Shown: positions 27,502 through 36,265 of the stretch, piece after piece
Layout: every line of letters begins with the position of its first letter
How positions within the stretch are numbered: the first letter of the stretch is position 1
Source of the DNA: JAWKNZ01 sp041391425
GTDB lineage: Bacteria; Bdellovibrionota_B; Oligoflexia; Oligoflexales; JAWKNZ01
Direction: 5' to 3'
NCBI GenBank assembly: GCA_041391425.1
Contig: JAWKNZ010000010.1
Location: 80,902-144,901 of the forward strand
DNA: 64,000 nucleotides
The notes under the pieces: generated by a model
Seen by the model: only the letters and a program-made list of their open reading frames with translations
What the model was told of the DNA's origin: nothing
Databases searched by the model: none
Translations under genes and position numbers: made by a program

Positions 27502-28017
27502 TCAGATATCAAACCCAAGTCCAAACTGACCAAAAAAACCATTTCCAAAGGTTGAAGCCCCTAAATAGCCATAAAATGTAGGTTTTCCAATAAAGAGCCC
27601 ACCACCGGCAAAAAGAGAACTTCCACCAAAAGAAAAATTGGAATTATCCCCCACTGCTGCATGGGTTCCCAACATGGAACCTATCTGCAAATAGAGTCTA
27701 AAAGGCGCCGAAAAAAAGAAAACTTTAAAATTTATATCCCCACCGATTGCAAGTTCAGCATTATCGGAGTCCGAATCAGTATTGTTATCATTGCTACTAT
27801 CATTTTTTTTGTCATTACCGGTATCAACATCAGACGATATTCCGCCAATACCCAATTCTAATCCAAAACGGCTCCATTCATAGAGGAAATTGACCCCAAT
27901 CTTAGATCCAGGAGGATTATCGGACCCTAAGTTCAACGTCCAATTAGCCAAAGCTGGACTTGCTTCGCACAATAGACATGCAAGCAAAAATAAACTACCT
28001 AAAAAGCCAATTCTCAT
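27502..28017 (-). CDS. Small outer-membrane-type protein
   Basis: 171 residues from ATG 28017, chosen because GTGAGG lies at the right distance; an upstream TTG would add 11 residues. A signal peptide ends ASPALA before NWTLNLG. The rest alternates aromatic and glycine-rich strands (YEWSRFGLELGIGG, LFAGGGLFIG) and ends in FGLGFDI, like an 8-strand barrel. An Asp/Asn/Ser-rich low-complexity loop (about 67-88) is probably exposed. Function unknown. Confidence 0.6.
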   Translation of the reverse strand: MRIGFLGSLFLLACLLCEASPALANWTLNLGSDNPPGSKIGVNFLYEWSRFGLELGIGGISSDVDTGNDKKNDSSNDNNTDSDSDNAELAIGGDINFKVFFFSAPFRLYLQIGSMLGTHAAVGDNSNFSFGGSSLFAGGGLFIGKPTFYGYLGASTFGNGFFGQFGLGFDI

Positions 28018-28137
28018 TTTAAGCCTCACGACAAAAATTGAAAACTTCAAAAAGATTCTTATATTAAGTTAAAAATTATTATACCATTGGCTGGTCATTT
28101 AGAGTACCCAAAAAAAACGTTTTGTCATGTTATGCTG

Positions 28138-28460
28138 TTGCTGAACAAAGATCCTTCGCTTACGCTCAGGATGACGAAGATGATGACGAAATTGAGAATT
28201 AAAGCTGAAATACGACCCGTCATCCTTCGCTTACGCTCAGGATGACGCAAAGATGATGACGAAATTGAGAATTAAAGCTGATACGACCCGTCATCCTGAG
28301 CGTAAGAAAGAAAGACAAACGATGATGACGAAATTGAGAATTAAAGCTGAAATACGACCCGTCATCCTGAGCGTAAGCGAAGGATGACGAAGATGATGAC
28401 GAAATTGAGAATTAAAGCTGAAATACGACCCGTCATCCTGAGCGTAAGCGAAGGATCTCT
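28138..28460. repeat. Four tandem units with GTCATCCTGAGCGTAAGCGA
   Basis: Repeated module: GATGATGACGAAATTGAGAA, TTAAAGCTGAAATACGACCC, then GTCATCCTGAGCGTAAGCGA or its complement (TCCTTCGCTTACGCTCAGGA). The terminal block occurs in both orientations, so the array can fold into long hairpins. It lies between divergent genes; there is no coding evidence. Confidence 0.8.
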
Positions 28461-28691
28461 TGCTAACTACTAAGTCTAAAAAAAAATAATCATTTAAAAT
28501 GATTAAGTAAATACAGAAAATCATTTAAAAAAATCTAAAGAGAATTTATAAAATACCGATATAGAGGCTGTTGCTAGTTAATTTTTCTATCTTTTCCTTC
28601 TGTTATTGAGCATTCGTCATTATATTAACAACCAAGCGTCTAAATCAGCGAAGTTGTAAGCGAATCGATAAACATAGCCAAACTTAGAGGA

Positions 28692-30071
28692 TTGAAAATG
28701 AATAGAAGCTTCAAAAAACTGAAGCTAGTAATTTTATATCTCGTTTCTTTTACTTTAAGCTCACAGGCCCTTGCACTGTCGAGTGCGCCTAACATTTTTT
28801 GTAGCAAAAAACCCAATGCACCTGACTGTATTTCTGGAGCATCTAAATGTTTAGCCTGCCATTCAAGTGTTCCAAATTTAAATCTCTATGGGCAAGATGT
28901 ACAAAGTTATTTATTCAAACAAAAGGGCTATGATAAATCAAAATTCACTTTATACTTGAACGGAGCTATCGACTATTTAGATAAGCTAGATAGCGATTCT
29001 GATTCCTTTATCAATACCATTGAACTGGAAAAATCAACAAAGCCATATGACGAAAGCTCAATCCCTGAAATACCAATAGTAAGAACTTACGAAAATGAAT
29101 TTGCTTACAAGCGAATGTGGATTGCATTTTGTGGCAGATCGCCCACTTACGAAAGCATGAAAGCTTTTCGCAACAGCTCAAACCAAAAAGAAATTATCCA
29201 TAAAGATCTTAGCCAGTGCCTCAAATCAAATTTTTGGCTAAAAGAAGCTTTATATCGACTTGCTGACAAAAAAATAAGGCCAACAAAAGCCCTTGGCGCA
29301 GAGGGAAGTATAGTCGTTGCCGATTATAAATGGGATTATCGCCTTTTTTCTTATATTATGAGTGAAGATCACGACGCCAGAGAATTGCTAACTGCAGACT
29401 ATCATATTGAGCCCGATGGCAGTAAAACAACACGGACAATACTTAAAGAAGATCCCGTTAATGGTACATTTCCGTCAAATATCATAGTGGTTGATGTAGG
29501 CCAACCTTTGCCTCACCAATACCGAGCAGGTATGCTAACGACTCAATGGTTTCTAACTTCTAATACTATGTTTACTAAAATACCAAGAGTCACAGCAGCT
29601 CAGGCCTATCGTGCATATCTCGGCCTTGATATAGCTAAAGGCGATGGGCTTTTTAGTGTCGAAGAAGAGCTGATTGATTATGATAAAAAAGGCATCACTG
29701 CTCCATCCTGTGCAGTTTGCCATAAAACCTTAGATAGGATTACATATCCATTTATCCCATATGAAGGAATTTTCGGTGGCAGTGTTTCAGGTACTTATAA
29801 ACCTAGCCGAGAATTTTCAGAACTGGAAGGAAGCGGATATATTTTAGGAACACCGACAACAGGCTTAAAAGATTGGGCTCAAAAAGCTGCTAACTCAGAT
29901 GAATTTAAAATAATGCTAACAAAGCTATTTCTACAATATGCTATCGATCAGAAGATAACATCTGATAACGAAGATTTTGAAGAACTCTGGCAGTCAATAC
30001 CAGGTGATGGTTATAGCATCAATAAGTTGATCCATCGTATTGTCGACACTATGACTTTTGGGGCGCCATAA
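28692..30071 (+). CDS. Secreted protein with two CxxCH motifs (DUF1588/DUF1592-like)
   Basis: 459 residues with a signal peptide ending SSQALA. CLACH at 53-57 and CAVCH at 340-344 are haem-c attachment motifs. QYRAGMLTTQWFLTSN and the C-terminal CxxCHKTLD segment resemble the DUF1588/DUF1592 modules usually linked to DUF1501 or DUF1552 partners. It would be periplasmic. Its stop codon directly abuts the ATG of the next gene, and the third gene encodes a DUF1501-like partner, so the three form an operon. The biochemical role is unknown. Confidence 0.65.
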   Translation: MKMNRSFKKLKLVILYLVSFTLSSQALALSSAPNIFCSKKPNAPDCISGASKCLACHSSVPNLNLYGQDVQSYLFKQKGYDKSKFTLYLNGAIDYLDKLDSDSDSFINTIELEKSTKPYDESSIPEIPIVRTYENEFAYKRMWIAFCGRSPTYESMKAFRNSSNQKEIIHKDLSQCLKSNFWLKEALYRLADKKIRPTKALGAEGSIVVADYKWDYRLFSYIMSEDHDARELLTADYHIEPDGSKTTRTILKEDPVNGTFPSNIIVVDVGQPLPHQYRAGMLTTQWFLTSNTMFTKIPRVTAAQAYRAYLGLDIAKGDGLFSVEEELIDYDKKGITAPSCAVCHKTLDRITYPFIPYEGIFGGSVSGTYKPSREFSELEGSGYILGTPTTGLKDWAQKAANSDEFKIMLTKLFLQYAIDQKITSDNEDFEELWQSIPGDGYSINKLIHRIVDTMTFGAP

Positions 30072-30821
30072 ATGACTACCCTAATGAAAATTTATATTAA
30101 AGTTTTTGTATTTTCAGCAACACTTTGCTTTGTTGGCTGTTCAAAAAAGAAAAAATCCAAAAGTGACAGCCCTGCAACGATAGAAAATAGTGACGGTGAG
30201 GCTGAAGCGACAGAGGGTTCATCGTCAAATACACCTGATGGACAAACAAATACTCCAAATCCATCTTCTTCCCCAAATTCAAATACAAACCCCAACGAAG
30301 ATGATTTGATAATAGGAAAAAATTTAAGCTGGAAGCGAGCTGCAGCTTTAACTGTCGATCTTTCCTCCGCACTCATGCTGAGTCCTGCTACACTCTGCAA
30401 CGAGCTAGGACTTTATTCTTGCACACAACAGGTACATATAACTGAACTAGGTTCCTACGATCCGTTACAAAGTGGAACTTTCGAGCCTATACAGGAACCG
30501 AATAAAACAACACCAATATCACTAGAACGCGTCATTTTAACAGCGTGCACCAATAGTGTTTATCACAGTCAAATAATAGCAAAAAAACTATACTCTGATA
30601 TTGATCTAAGCAAAAACACGGGTTCTATTTCTGCTAGCGCCTTTAAAAGCCATTTTACTAAACTATATCAAAAAATATTATTACGAGAGCCAGCTGATGA
30701 TGAATTGACAGACCTAAAAGAACTTCTAAAAGATCAAGCAGGCAATCCAATTAACAATAACGACTTTGCTATACTGAGCTGCTTTATTGTGGCTAGTCAC
30801 ATCGAAGGCTTGTTCTACTAA
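30072..30821 (+). CDS. Lipoprotein, middle gene of the CxxCH/DUF1501 operon
   Basis: 249 residues; signal peptide and lipobox CFVGC followed by a Lys-rich and then Ser/Asn/Pro-rich spacer (to about 85). The folded part has LSSALMLSPATLCNELGLYSC and LYQKILLREPADDELTDLKELL, the second a helical segment like those in cytochrome-associated DUF1592-type proteins. Zero bases separate it from the gene before and 20 from the one after. It probably anchors or assists the complex at a membrane. Confidence 0.6.
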   Translation: MTTLMKIYIKVFVFSATLCFVGCSKKKKSKSDSPATIENSDGEAEATEGSSSNTPDGQTNTPNPSSSPNSNTNPNEDDLIIGKNLSWKRAAALTVDLSSALMLSPATLCNELGLYSCTQQVHITELGSYDPLQSGTFEPIQEPNKTTPISLERVILTACTNSVYHSQIIAKKLYSDIDLSKNTGSISASAFKSHFTKLYQKILLREPADDELTDLKELLKDQAGNPINNNDFAILSCFIVASHIEGLFY

Positions 30822-30841
30822 CAAGGCAATGCGGAGTAGTA

Positions 30842-32311
30842 ATGAAGAAAAAAATCAACCGACGTAATGCAATTAAAACAGGAGCTGTTTCCTGTTTGGG
30901 TGCTTCTCTCGCGTCTTATACCACAAAAAAAGCAATAGCAGCCGAAGACGATCGTCGATTTCTAATAGTTGTGACTGCAACTGGCGGTGGGAGCATCATC
31001 GATAGTTTTTTACCAATTCAGGAAAGCTCGATAAATCAACCTGGTTTATCAACATACACCTCACAACAGATATTTAAGCCAGAAGGCTCAGAAATAGCAA
31101 CCGTACACCCATTTTCTAATTTAAAAATACAAGGACTAGAAGTTGCTACCGCCGCAAACAACATGGTTACTTTTTTAGAGAACAATTACCAAAATACCGC
31201 AATACTTTGCCATGAAGTCACAAGTGTTAACCATGAGGAAGCACAAAAAAGAGCTATGAATGGCAACAGTGCTAACCGTGGAGAAACGATTTTAGAAGCG
31301 GTTGCCCGCCGTCACGGCAACGGACTCTTGATCCCAAGTTGTAATATGTCAGTTAACGGCTATGCTCAGCCTGGTCAGTATCCAAAAACCCCTGAATCTG
31401 CACGCCCCCTCCTCATTAGCAATCCTAAAAATTTTGCATTTACTACGCATGCTTCTAAAGGAGTATTAAATGCTCCCGACGAGAGCCTATTAAATCGAGC
31501 TCGTAAAATTAGAGGGTCTGTGGAAAAACGAGGACAGTTTTGGCAAACATTTCAGAACAATAGTAGGCTAAGTTCATATATAGCAGCACGCAATAGTCTT
31601 ACTTCATTTGAAGAGGCTAACCTTATAGAAAAATTGATGATTGTAAAAGAATCTGAGGGAGAGTTTCCACTAGATGATTACGGGCTCAACCCATCTCCAC
31701 TATTAGAGATACTAAATAAATCCTTTCCAAATCTTATGTTCGATGCTATTCAAGCCCAAGCTGCTTTAGCATATCTTCTATTAAAGGGTAATATAAGCTC
31801 ATCAGTTGCAATCGGCCCATCTTTTAATCTAGAAATTGATACCAACAATAAAATCATAAACCCGCCATTGTCTTTTGATTTTTCACATTCTGACCATCGT
31901 AATGCACAGAATTTTACCTGGCATCGGTTGATGGGCACAGTAGACAGTCTTATCGCACTACTGAAAGCAACCAATTATAAAGGTAATCCCGAACTTGGGA
32001 CTTTATGGGAAAGAACACTTATATATATAGCAACCGATTTTGGCCGCGATAAGATATTACAACCATCAGGAGGAAGTGGACACCATACGAATAACGCCTC
32101 AGTCATCATATCTCCATTGATAAAAGGCAATAAAATTTATGGGGGAATAGATGAGGCTAGTGGGCTAACATATGGCTTTGATCTAAATAAAGGCAATCCA
32201 ACACCTGGAATCAACGGAATCAGAGAACCTCATATTTACAGCCTTATCACTCAAGCGATGGGTATAGAGTTTCCCAATCAAATTAATATGTCAGCTGTAA
32301 TCAAGTCTTAG
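30842..32311 (+). CDS. Tat-exported DUF1501/DUF1552-like protein
   Basis: 489 residues. The N-terminus NRRNAIKTGAVSCLGASLAS is a twin-arginine signal, so it is exported folded. RFLIVVTATGGGSIIDSFLP and the C-terminal DFGRDK, GGSGHHTNNASVIISPLIKG match the DUF1501 pattern (related to sulfatases, metal-binding). GGAG precedes the ATG. It is the last gene of the operon with the CxxCH protein and lipoprotein; such pairs are common in planctomycetes and Bdellovibrio-like genomes, with function undetermined. Confidence 0.65.
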   Translation: MKKKINRRNAIKTGAVSCLGASLASYTTKKAIAAEDDRRFLIVVTATGGGSIIDSFLPIQESSINQPGLSTYTSQQIFKPEGSEIATVHPFSNLKIQGLEVATAANNMVTFLENNYQNTAILCHEVTSVNHEEAQKRAMNGNSANRGETILEAVARRHGNGLLIPSCNMSVNGYAQPGQYPKTPESARPLLISNPKNFAFTTHASKGVLNAPDESLLNRARKIRGSVEKRGQFWQTFQNNSRLSSYIAARNSLTSFEEANLIEKLMIVKESEGEFPLDDYGLNPSPLLEILNKSFPNLMFDAIQAQAALAYLLLKGNISSSVAIGPSFNLEIDTNNKIINPPLSFDFSHSDHRNAQNFTWHRLMGTVDSLIALLKATNYKGNPELGTLWERTLIYIATDFGRDKILQPSGGSGHHTNNASVIISPLIKGNKIYGGIDEASGLTYGFDLNKGNPTPGINGIREPHIYSLITQAMGIEFPNQINMSAVIKS

Positions 32312-32338
32312 TTCTTCACTTCCGACATTTTTAGAAGG

Positions 32339-33196
32339 TTAGACAGCTTCCAACTTTGGAGAACTTTCAGGCTTACGAAAGAAAACATGATTTTCTCCGG
32401 AGACCAATTCATATGAATGTTTTAGTCCTAATAAACTTTCCGGAGCACCTAAAATAAGATAGCCACCCACCTTCAAACAGTCAAAAAGGCGGTTAATAAT
32501 GACTTCTTTCATCTCCTTACTTTGGTAAATCAAAACATTTCTGCAAAAAATAAAATCATATTGGACTGGCCCATAGTTTTCATCCAAAAGATTTTTATGC
32601 TCAAAACGAATGCGTGATTTGAGGGAAGGCTTAACGGCCCATTCATAATGGGTTTCATCTTTTGAAATTTTATCAAAGTTCTTTATAAGTAAACGTGTAG
32701 GCAAGCCCCTTTGAACTTGTAATTGCGTATAAACTCCCTTTTTAGCTGCCTCTAGAGCTTTTCGTGAAATATCAGTCGCAAGAATCGAATATCCTCTTGA
32801 TGTGATATGTGAAGATATTTTTTCAAATAACATAGCTAATGAATAAGGTTCTTGTCCAAAACTGCACGCAGCAGACCAAATTTGAATAGGAACATGACAA
32901 TTTTTATAGATTGCTCCATTCTCAACAATCAATTTCTCTAATGCTTGAAACATATTAGGGTCGCGAAAAAATAAAGTTTCATTATTGGTAGAAAGATCCG
33001 TCAGCATAAGCTTCATTTCATCAGGCATATTTAGCTTTGTCTGCCTATACATAGCATCGACAGTATCAAACCCCATATGCTTGGCGAGATCCACAAGCCT
33101 CTTTTCTAACATATAAAAATTAACATCTTTATATATAATACCAGTTTTTGCTTTTTTTATAAATTCAACAAAAAATTGTAATATTAAGTTCTGCAA
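32339..33196 (-). CDS. cheR: CheR-type protein-glutamate methyltransferase
   Basis: Methylates chemoreceptor glutamates using SAM. 285 residues with the N-terminal helical domain (MLEKRLVDLAKHMGF), TNNETLFFRD, the SAM motif WSAACSFGQEPYSLAM, LATDISRKAL, and FIFCRNVLIYQ near the C-terminus. The first codon is a TTG. A better start may be an ATG nine bases further up in another frame (MEIAELNITIF), which would need one T fewer in the T6 run at 33170-33175. It follows cheY by 26 bases and is probably co-transcribed. No receptor or CheA is in the window. Confidence 0.9.
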   Translation of the reverse strand: MQNLILQFFVEFIKKAKTGIIYKDVNFYMLEKRLVDLAKHMGFDTVDAMYRQTKLNMPDEMKLMLTDLSTNNETLFFRDPNMFQALEKLIVENGAIYKNCHVPIQIWSAACSFGQEPYSLAMLFEKISSHITSRGYSILATDISRKALEAAKKGVYTQLQVQRGLPTRLLIKNFDKISKDETHYEWAVKPSLKSRIRFEHKNLLDENYGPVQYDFIFCRNVLIYQSKEMKEVIINRLFDCLKVGGYLILGAPESLLGLKHSYELVSGENHVFFRKPESSPKLEAV

Positions 33197-33222
33197 TTTC
33201 CATATTAGTTATGCAACCTCAC

Positions 33223-33577
33223 TTAGAGTGGCTGAAATCTTTTCAGTAGAATTTCCTTTGTAAAAGGTTTCATAACATATTCGTCTGCCCCATATTCAAA
33301 AGCTTCTGCTATGAGATTTGGGTCGTTTTTAGTCGTAACCATAATGATAGCTATATCAGTATTAAATTCACGAATTAACTTAAGGGTGTCTATCCCATTT
33401 AAATTGGGCATTTCCCAATCTAAAAGCACCAAATCAAAGTCGTTATTTACTTTTACCTTTTCCAACGCCTCCTTGCCATCATAAGCAAAAATCTAAAAAC
33501 ATTAAATTTTCAAGACTTAATAATCCTTTAATATAGGTGTGAATCGCCTTAGAATCATCAACTAGAAGTATTTTCAT
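33223..33577 (-). CDS. CheY-like single-domain response regulator, one frameshift
   Basis: From ATG 33577 (MKILLVDDSKAIHTYIKGLL, acidic pair present), the frame breaks at a T5 run (33487-33491 on the plus strand) and continues as DGKEALEKV, with phospho-acceptor Asp in LVLLDWEMP, VTTKNDP, and the conserved lysine in VMKPF. The corrected length is about 117 residues, normal for CheY. It is immediately upstream of cheR. No output domain: it probably acts on a motor or kinase. Confidence 0.85.
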
Positions 33578-33660
33578 TATTAAGCTCCAATGCATTTAGA
33601 AGCTGCTGTTTAAAAAGTAATATTGCGATCGGAGGCAAAAAGAAAGAGCTTAAGGCAAAA

Positions 33661-33686
33661 GAAAAACCCTTTGCAATCGCAGGGTT
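33661..33686 (-). terminator. Terminator after the kinase-like gene
   Basis: On the minus strand AACCCT pairs with AGGGTT around a 10-nt loop and is followed by TTTCTTTT. It lies about 57 bases after the stop at 33743. Confidence 0.6.
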
Positions 33687-33742
33687 ATATAAGAAATAAA
33701 CAAATTTTGTGGAATTAAGCAGCAGATCTAGAAGTCACCTGA

Positions 33743-34102
33743 TCAATAGCAACAGAAGATCCCCGGTCCATCTCTCAAGCAGCGTCCTCTTTCAAACTTC
33801 TTACCTTGATCAACACATTTACTTGCCTCAATACATTGTCCACTGAACCCACTTGTGGTACGGCAAGAGTTTGGGGTAGAAGGAGTGCTACCACCTCCTC
33901 CATGAGCTGAAGCATCAGAGCCTCCATCAGCAAAAACCGCCTGCGCCAATGTAGCTACAGTATCATTAGCAGGATCCCAAATTTCATCACACCTCGCCTG
34001 CAATACTTCCGCAGAGGGCATACCATTCTCATAGATATCATTCGCATCAAGGTCTAAACGCAGCTGGCCTGCTTTACAGCGTTGATAGAAGTCACTTTCC
34101 AT
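33743..34102 (-). CDS. C-terminal module with CLIP-like six-cysteine motif, probably the end of the kinase-like gene
   Basis: The 119-codon frame has no signal peptide or ribosome-binding site. Correcting two single-base breaks (AA at about 34226 and the T/A run at 34104-34112) fuses it to the kinase-like lipoprotein upstream through NPRRLSKFVHDHFLRHDGG and DNLCRKIEMV. Its last 41 residues have cysteines spaced C-9-C-5-C-11-C-8-CC (SCRTTSGFSGQC, SKC, GRC, IFCCY), resembling the CLIP disulfide knot of arthropod serine proteases, though the third gap is short. A Gly/Ser/Pro linker precedes it. Confidence 0.5.
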   Translation of the reverse strand: MESDFYQRCKAGQLRLDLDANDIYENGMPSAEVLQARCDEIWDPANDTVATLAQAVFADGGSDASAHGGGGSTPSTPNSCRTTSGFSGQCIEASKCVDQGKKFERGRCLRDGPGIFCCY

Positions 34103-34207
34103 TCTTTTTAAACCATCTCAATCTTCCTGCAAAGGTTATCCCCAACGAGTTTAGCAGTCCCCCCATCATGTCTTAAGAAGTGATCGTGAACAAACTTTGA
34201 AAGACGT

Positions 34208-35383
34208 CTAGGATTTTGCACTGTTCTTGGGCCCAGCCAGCGTCAATCTACGGTAAGTTTTTGAGCTCATATGATTAATATTTTTATATAGTTTTTCGGC
34301 AATAATATTAACTGAATCACTTCTCAAGCCACAATCATTATCTTTAAGCATCAATCGCTTAACTTGTACAAATTTCTTATCTTTAGGGGCTTTCTTTGAT
34401 TTTTCTACTTTACCATTATCGTCATAATAAAAAAATGGACGAGCATGAATATTTCCTAAACGATCCTGCTGTCCTAAAATAGTATCGAAGACAATTAAAT
34501 CACCAACGTCTTCAATTTGCTTAATTAACCCATAATCTTGTAAATTATTTTTTGAAAATTTAAAATCAGACGAGCTAAAAACTTTTTGAACCAATGGAGT
34601 CTTTTTAAAACTAGATATTGACCTCATATTAATTTCACTATAGCGAGACTCGCCTCTAGGATTTTCTGACAAAGCTCCATAAACAAACTTTCCATCAACA
34701 GTCCTATTAAGGTCCAGTAGCTCCTTGTTTCCAACTCCAGCTAAAATGGAATTCCATCCTTGCCAACTAGATTTTAGTGCTGTTTTTAGCCCCCGATTTG
34801 TCACATCTTGCATCACATCGGCTCTGATTGTTCGAATAACTGCCGCTGGCACATCACCAATATCAAGTAACCTTCCAAGGTAATACGCAGCCACAATCGA
34901 TCCAGTTGAGGAGCAAGTCACAGTACCTTTAAATTTGGCAAGTTTTTTCCCTTCTCTATCCTGGGGCCGTCTACAGCCATAATCGTAGCCACTCATATCC
35001 TCATAACTCTCTCGCGTCACTCCTTTAGTTTTTAATTTACTAATGTCCATGACTTCTATTGCTGGATTCGTACTATATCCCTTAGGACAAAGGGCGAAAT
35101 TTTGATCGGAGCTCTTTTCTATATCAAAGCGCAGTTCACATAATTTATCTTGGGCTTTAGCGTCAAAAATCTTCTTTTCCCATTTTTCTCCAAGCTCTGG
35201 ATAACCACCAATCTTGATGCAATACTCTTCCTGATTGCCATTTTGTATTGGTATGACAGTATCAGACTCATGCTTTTTCGAAACATCCAAAAGCTTCACA
35301 TCAGACTCTCCCATATTCACAGATGCAGACTTACAGGAAAGATAAAGAGCGCTGATGGCAAAAAACCCCAATGCAATACGCAT
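34208..35383 (-). CDS. Lipoprotein with atypical-kinase (Fam20/HipA-like) motifs
   Basis: AGGAGGT sits six bases before ATG 35383, so I start there, not at the GTG above. Lipobox LYLSCKS at about residue 18 puts it outside the cytoplasm. IVAAYYLGRLLDIGDVPAAV resembles the helix after the ATP site in Fam20-type kinases. FDTILGQQDRLGNIH (D307, N311) resembles a D(x)nDRxxN catalytic loop, and LKDNDCG (D348, D350) a metal-binding DxG loop. The usual Glu of the AAYxLxR helix is not evident (STGS instead). Cysteines suggest disulfides. The frame probably continues into 33743-34102. A secreted kinase or pseudokinase is my inference; function unproven. Confidence 0.5.
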   Translation of the reverse strand: MRIALGFFAISALYLSCKSASVNMGESDVKLLDVSKKHESDTVIPIQNGNQEEYCIKIGGYPELGEKWEKKIFDAKAQDKLCELRFDIEKSSDQNFALCPKGYSTNPAIEVMDISKLKTKGVTRESYEDMSGYDYGCRRPQDREGKKLAKFKGTVTCSSTGSIVAAYYLGRLLDIGDVPAAVIRTIRADVMQDVTNRGLKTALKSSWQGWNSILAGVGNKELLDLNRTVDGKFVYGALSENPRGESRYSEINMRSISSFKKTPLVQKVFSSSDFKFSKNNLQDYGLIKQIEDVGDLIVFDTILGQQDRLGNIHARPFFYYDDNGKVEKSKKAPKDKKFVQVKRLMLKDNDCGLRSDSVNIIAEKLYKNINHMSSKTYRRLTLAGPKNSAKS

Positions 35384-36265
35384 GACCACCTCCTAAATAT
35401 ATAGGGAGTTTTAAAGATAAAACTTTTAATAGTGTCAGTTGATAACGATTATCTAAAATTATATCAGTTTTCTAAAAATTAGCACGTCAAGGATAAATTT
35501 TATCGTACGGTCCTTGCCTTCCTTACTCTTTTTGTTCTATTAGGAGGCAGTTTTTGAAAAGGATCGATCTAAGCCTTTTCCTGCATGCTGACCTTCACCG
35601 ATTATATGGAATAGGGTCCTGCTAGGCTCTATTGGTATACAGTTACTTACTTCTACATAGCTAAGCTTAGCCCTATTTAACAAAGCATAAGCATCAAGCT
35701 ATTAAAAACCAATAACGCTACATCTAATTGTCTAATAGTATATCAAAATACCTTGATGAAACAAAACAACGCAGCAATTATGCTGTTGCTATTTAAACTT
35801 AACTCAACACCATCATTTTTACTGCTACTGCTGAGTTGAAAATAATCAAATTTGTCTATAATTTGATCTATTTATGCCTGTTTTTCAGAAGCATAGATAT
35901 TTCTCAAATCTATGTTCAAAAAACACCTGTTTTTTGAACCATCGCCAATAAGTTGTTTTTATCTGTAATTTCAATAAATTACACTGATATAAGAGGGTTT
36001 TTTGAACATCGCTCAGAGATATATAGTGATATAGAGAATAAGACGAGCGAAAAACCATATCTTTGCCCATGAAAGAAACAAAAAGACCAAGAGGGGCAGA
36101 TAGCTAGTCCTATCTTTCAAAACAGCTAATGCATTCAAAATGAACAAAAAAACCAAGATAAATAATATAAGACTCATACTGACAAAGATTTAGATTTAAT
36201 GTAAAAAGCGTGGAGTTAAACAGTAATAACAATGGATAAACCAGGTGAATTGGAGAGAGGTTTAA
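35384..36265. other. Gene-free region with nested hairpins
   Basis: No gene is supported in these 880 bases. At 35892-35914 CATAGAT pairs with ATCTATG. Immediately after, GTTCAAAAAACA (35914-35925) pairs with TGTTTTTTGAAC (35928-35939) in a perfect 12-bp stem with a 2-nt loop; TTTTTTGAAC recurs near 35999. These may be two-way terminators or a structured RNA. The right end carries GAGAGG, the ribosome-binding site of the next gene. Confidence 0.5.

Noticed and set aside
35885..36070. A 61-codon minus-strand frame upstream of the lipoprotein at 36266
   Set aside because: It spans the hairpin region, has no ribosome-binding site, and a Phe/Tyr-rich composition typical of AT-rich noise.
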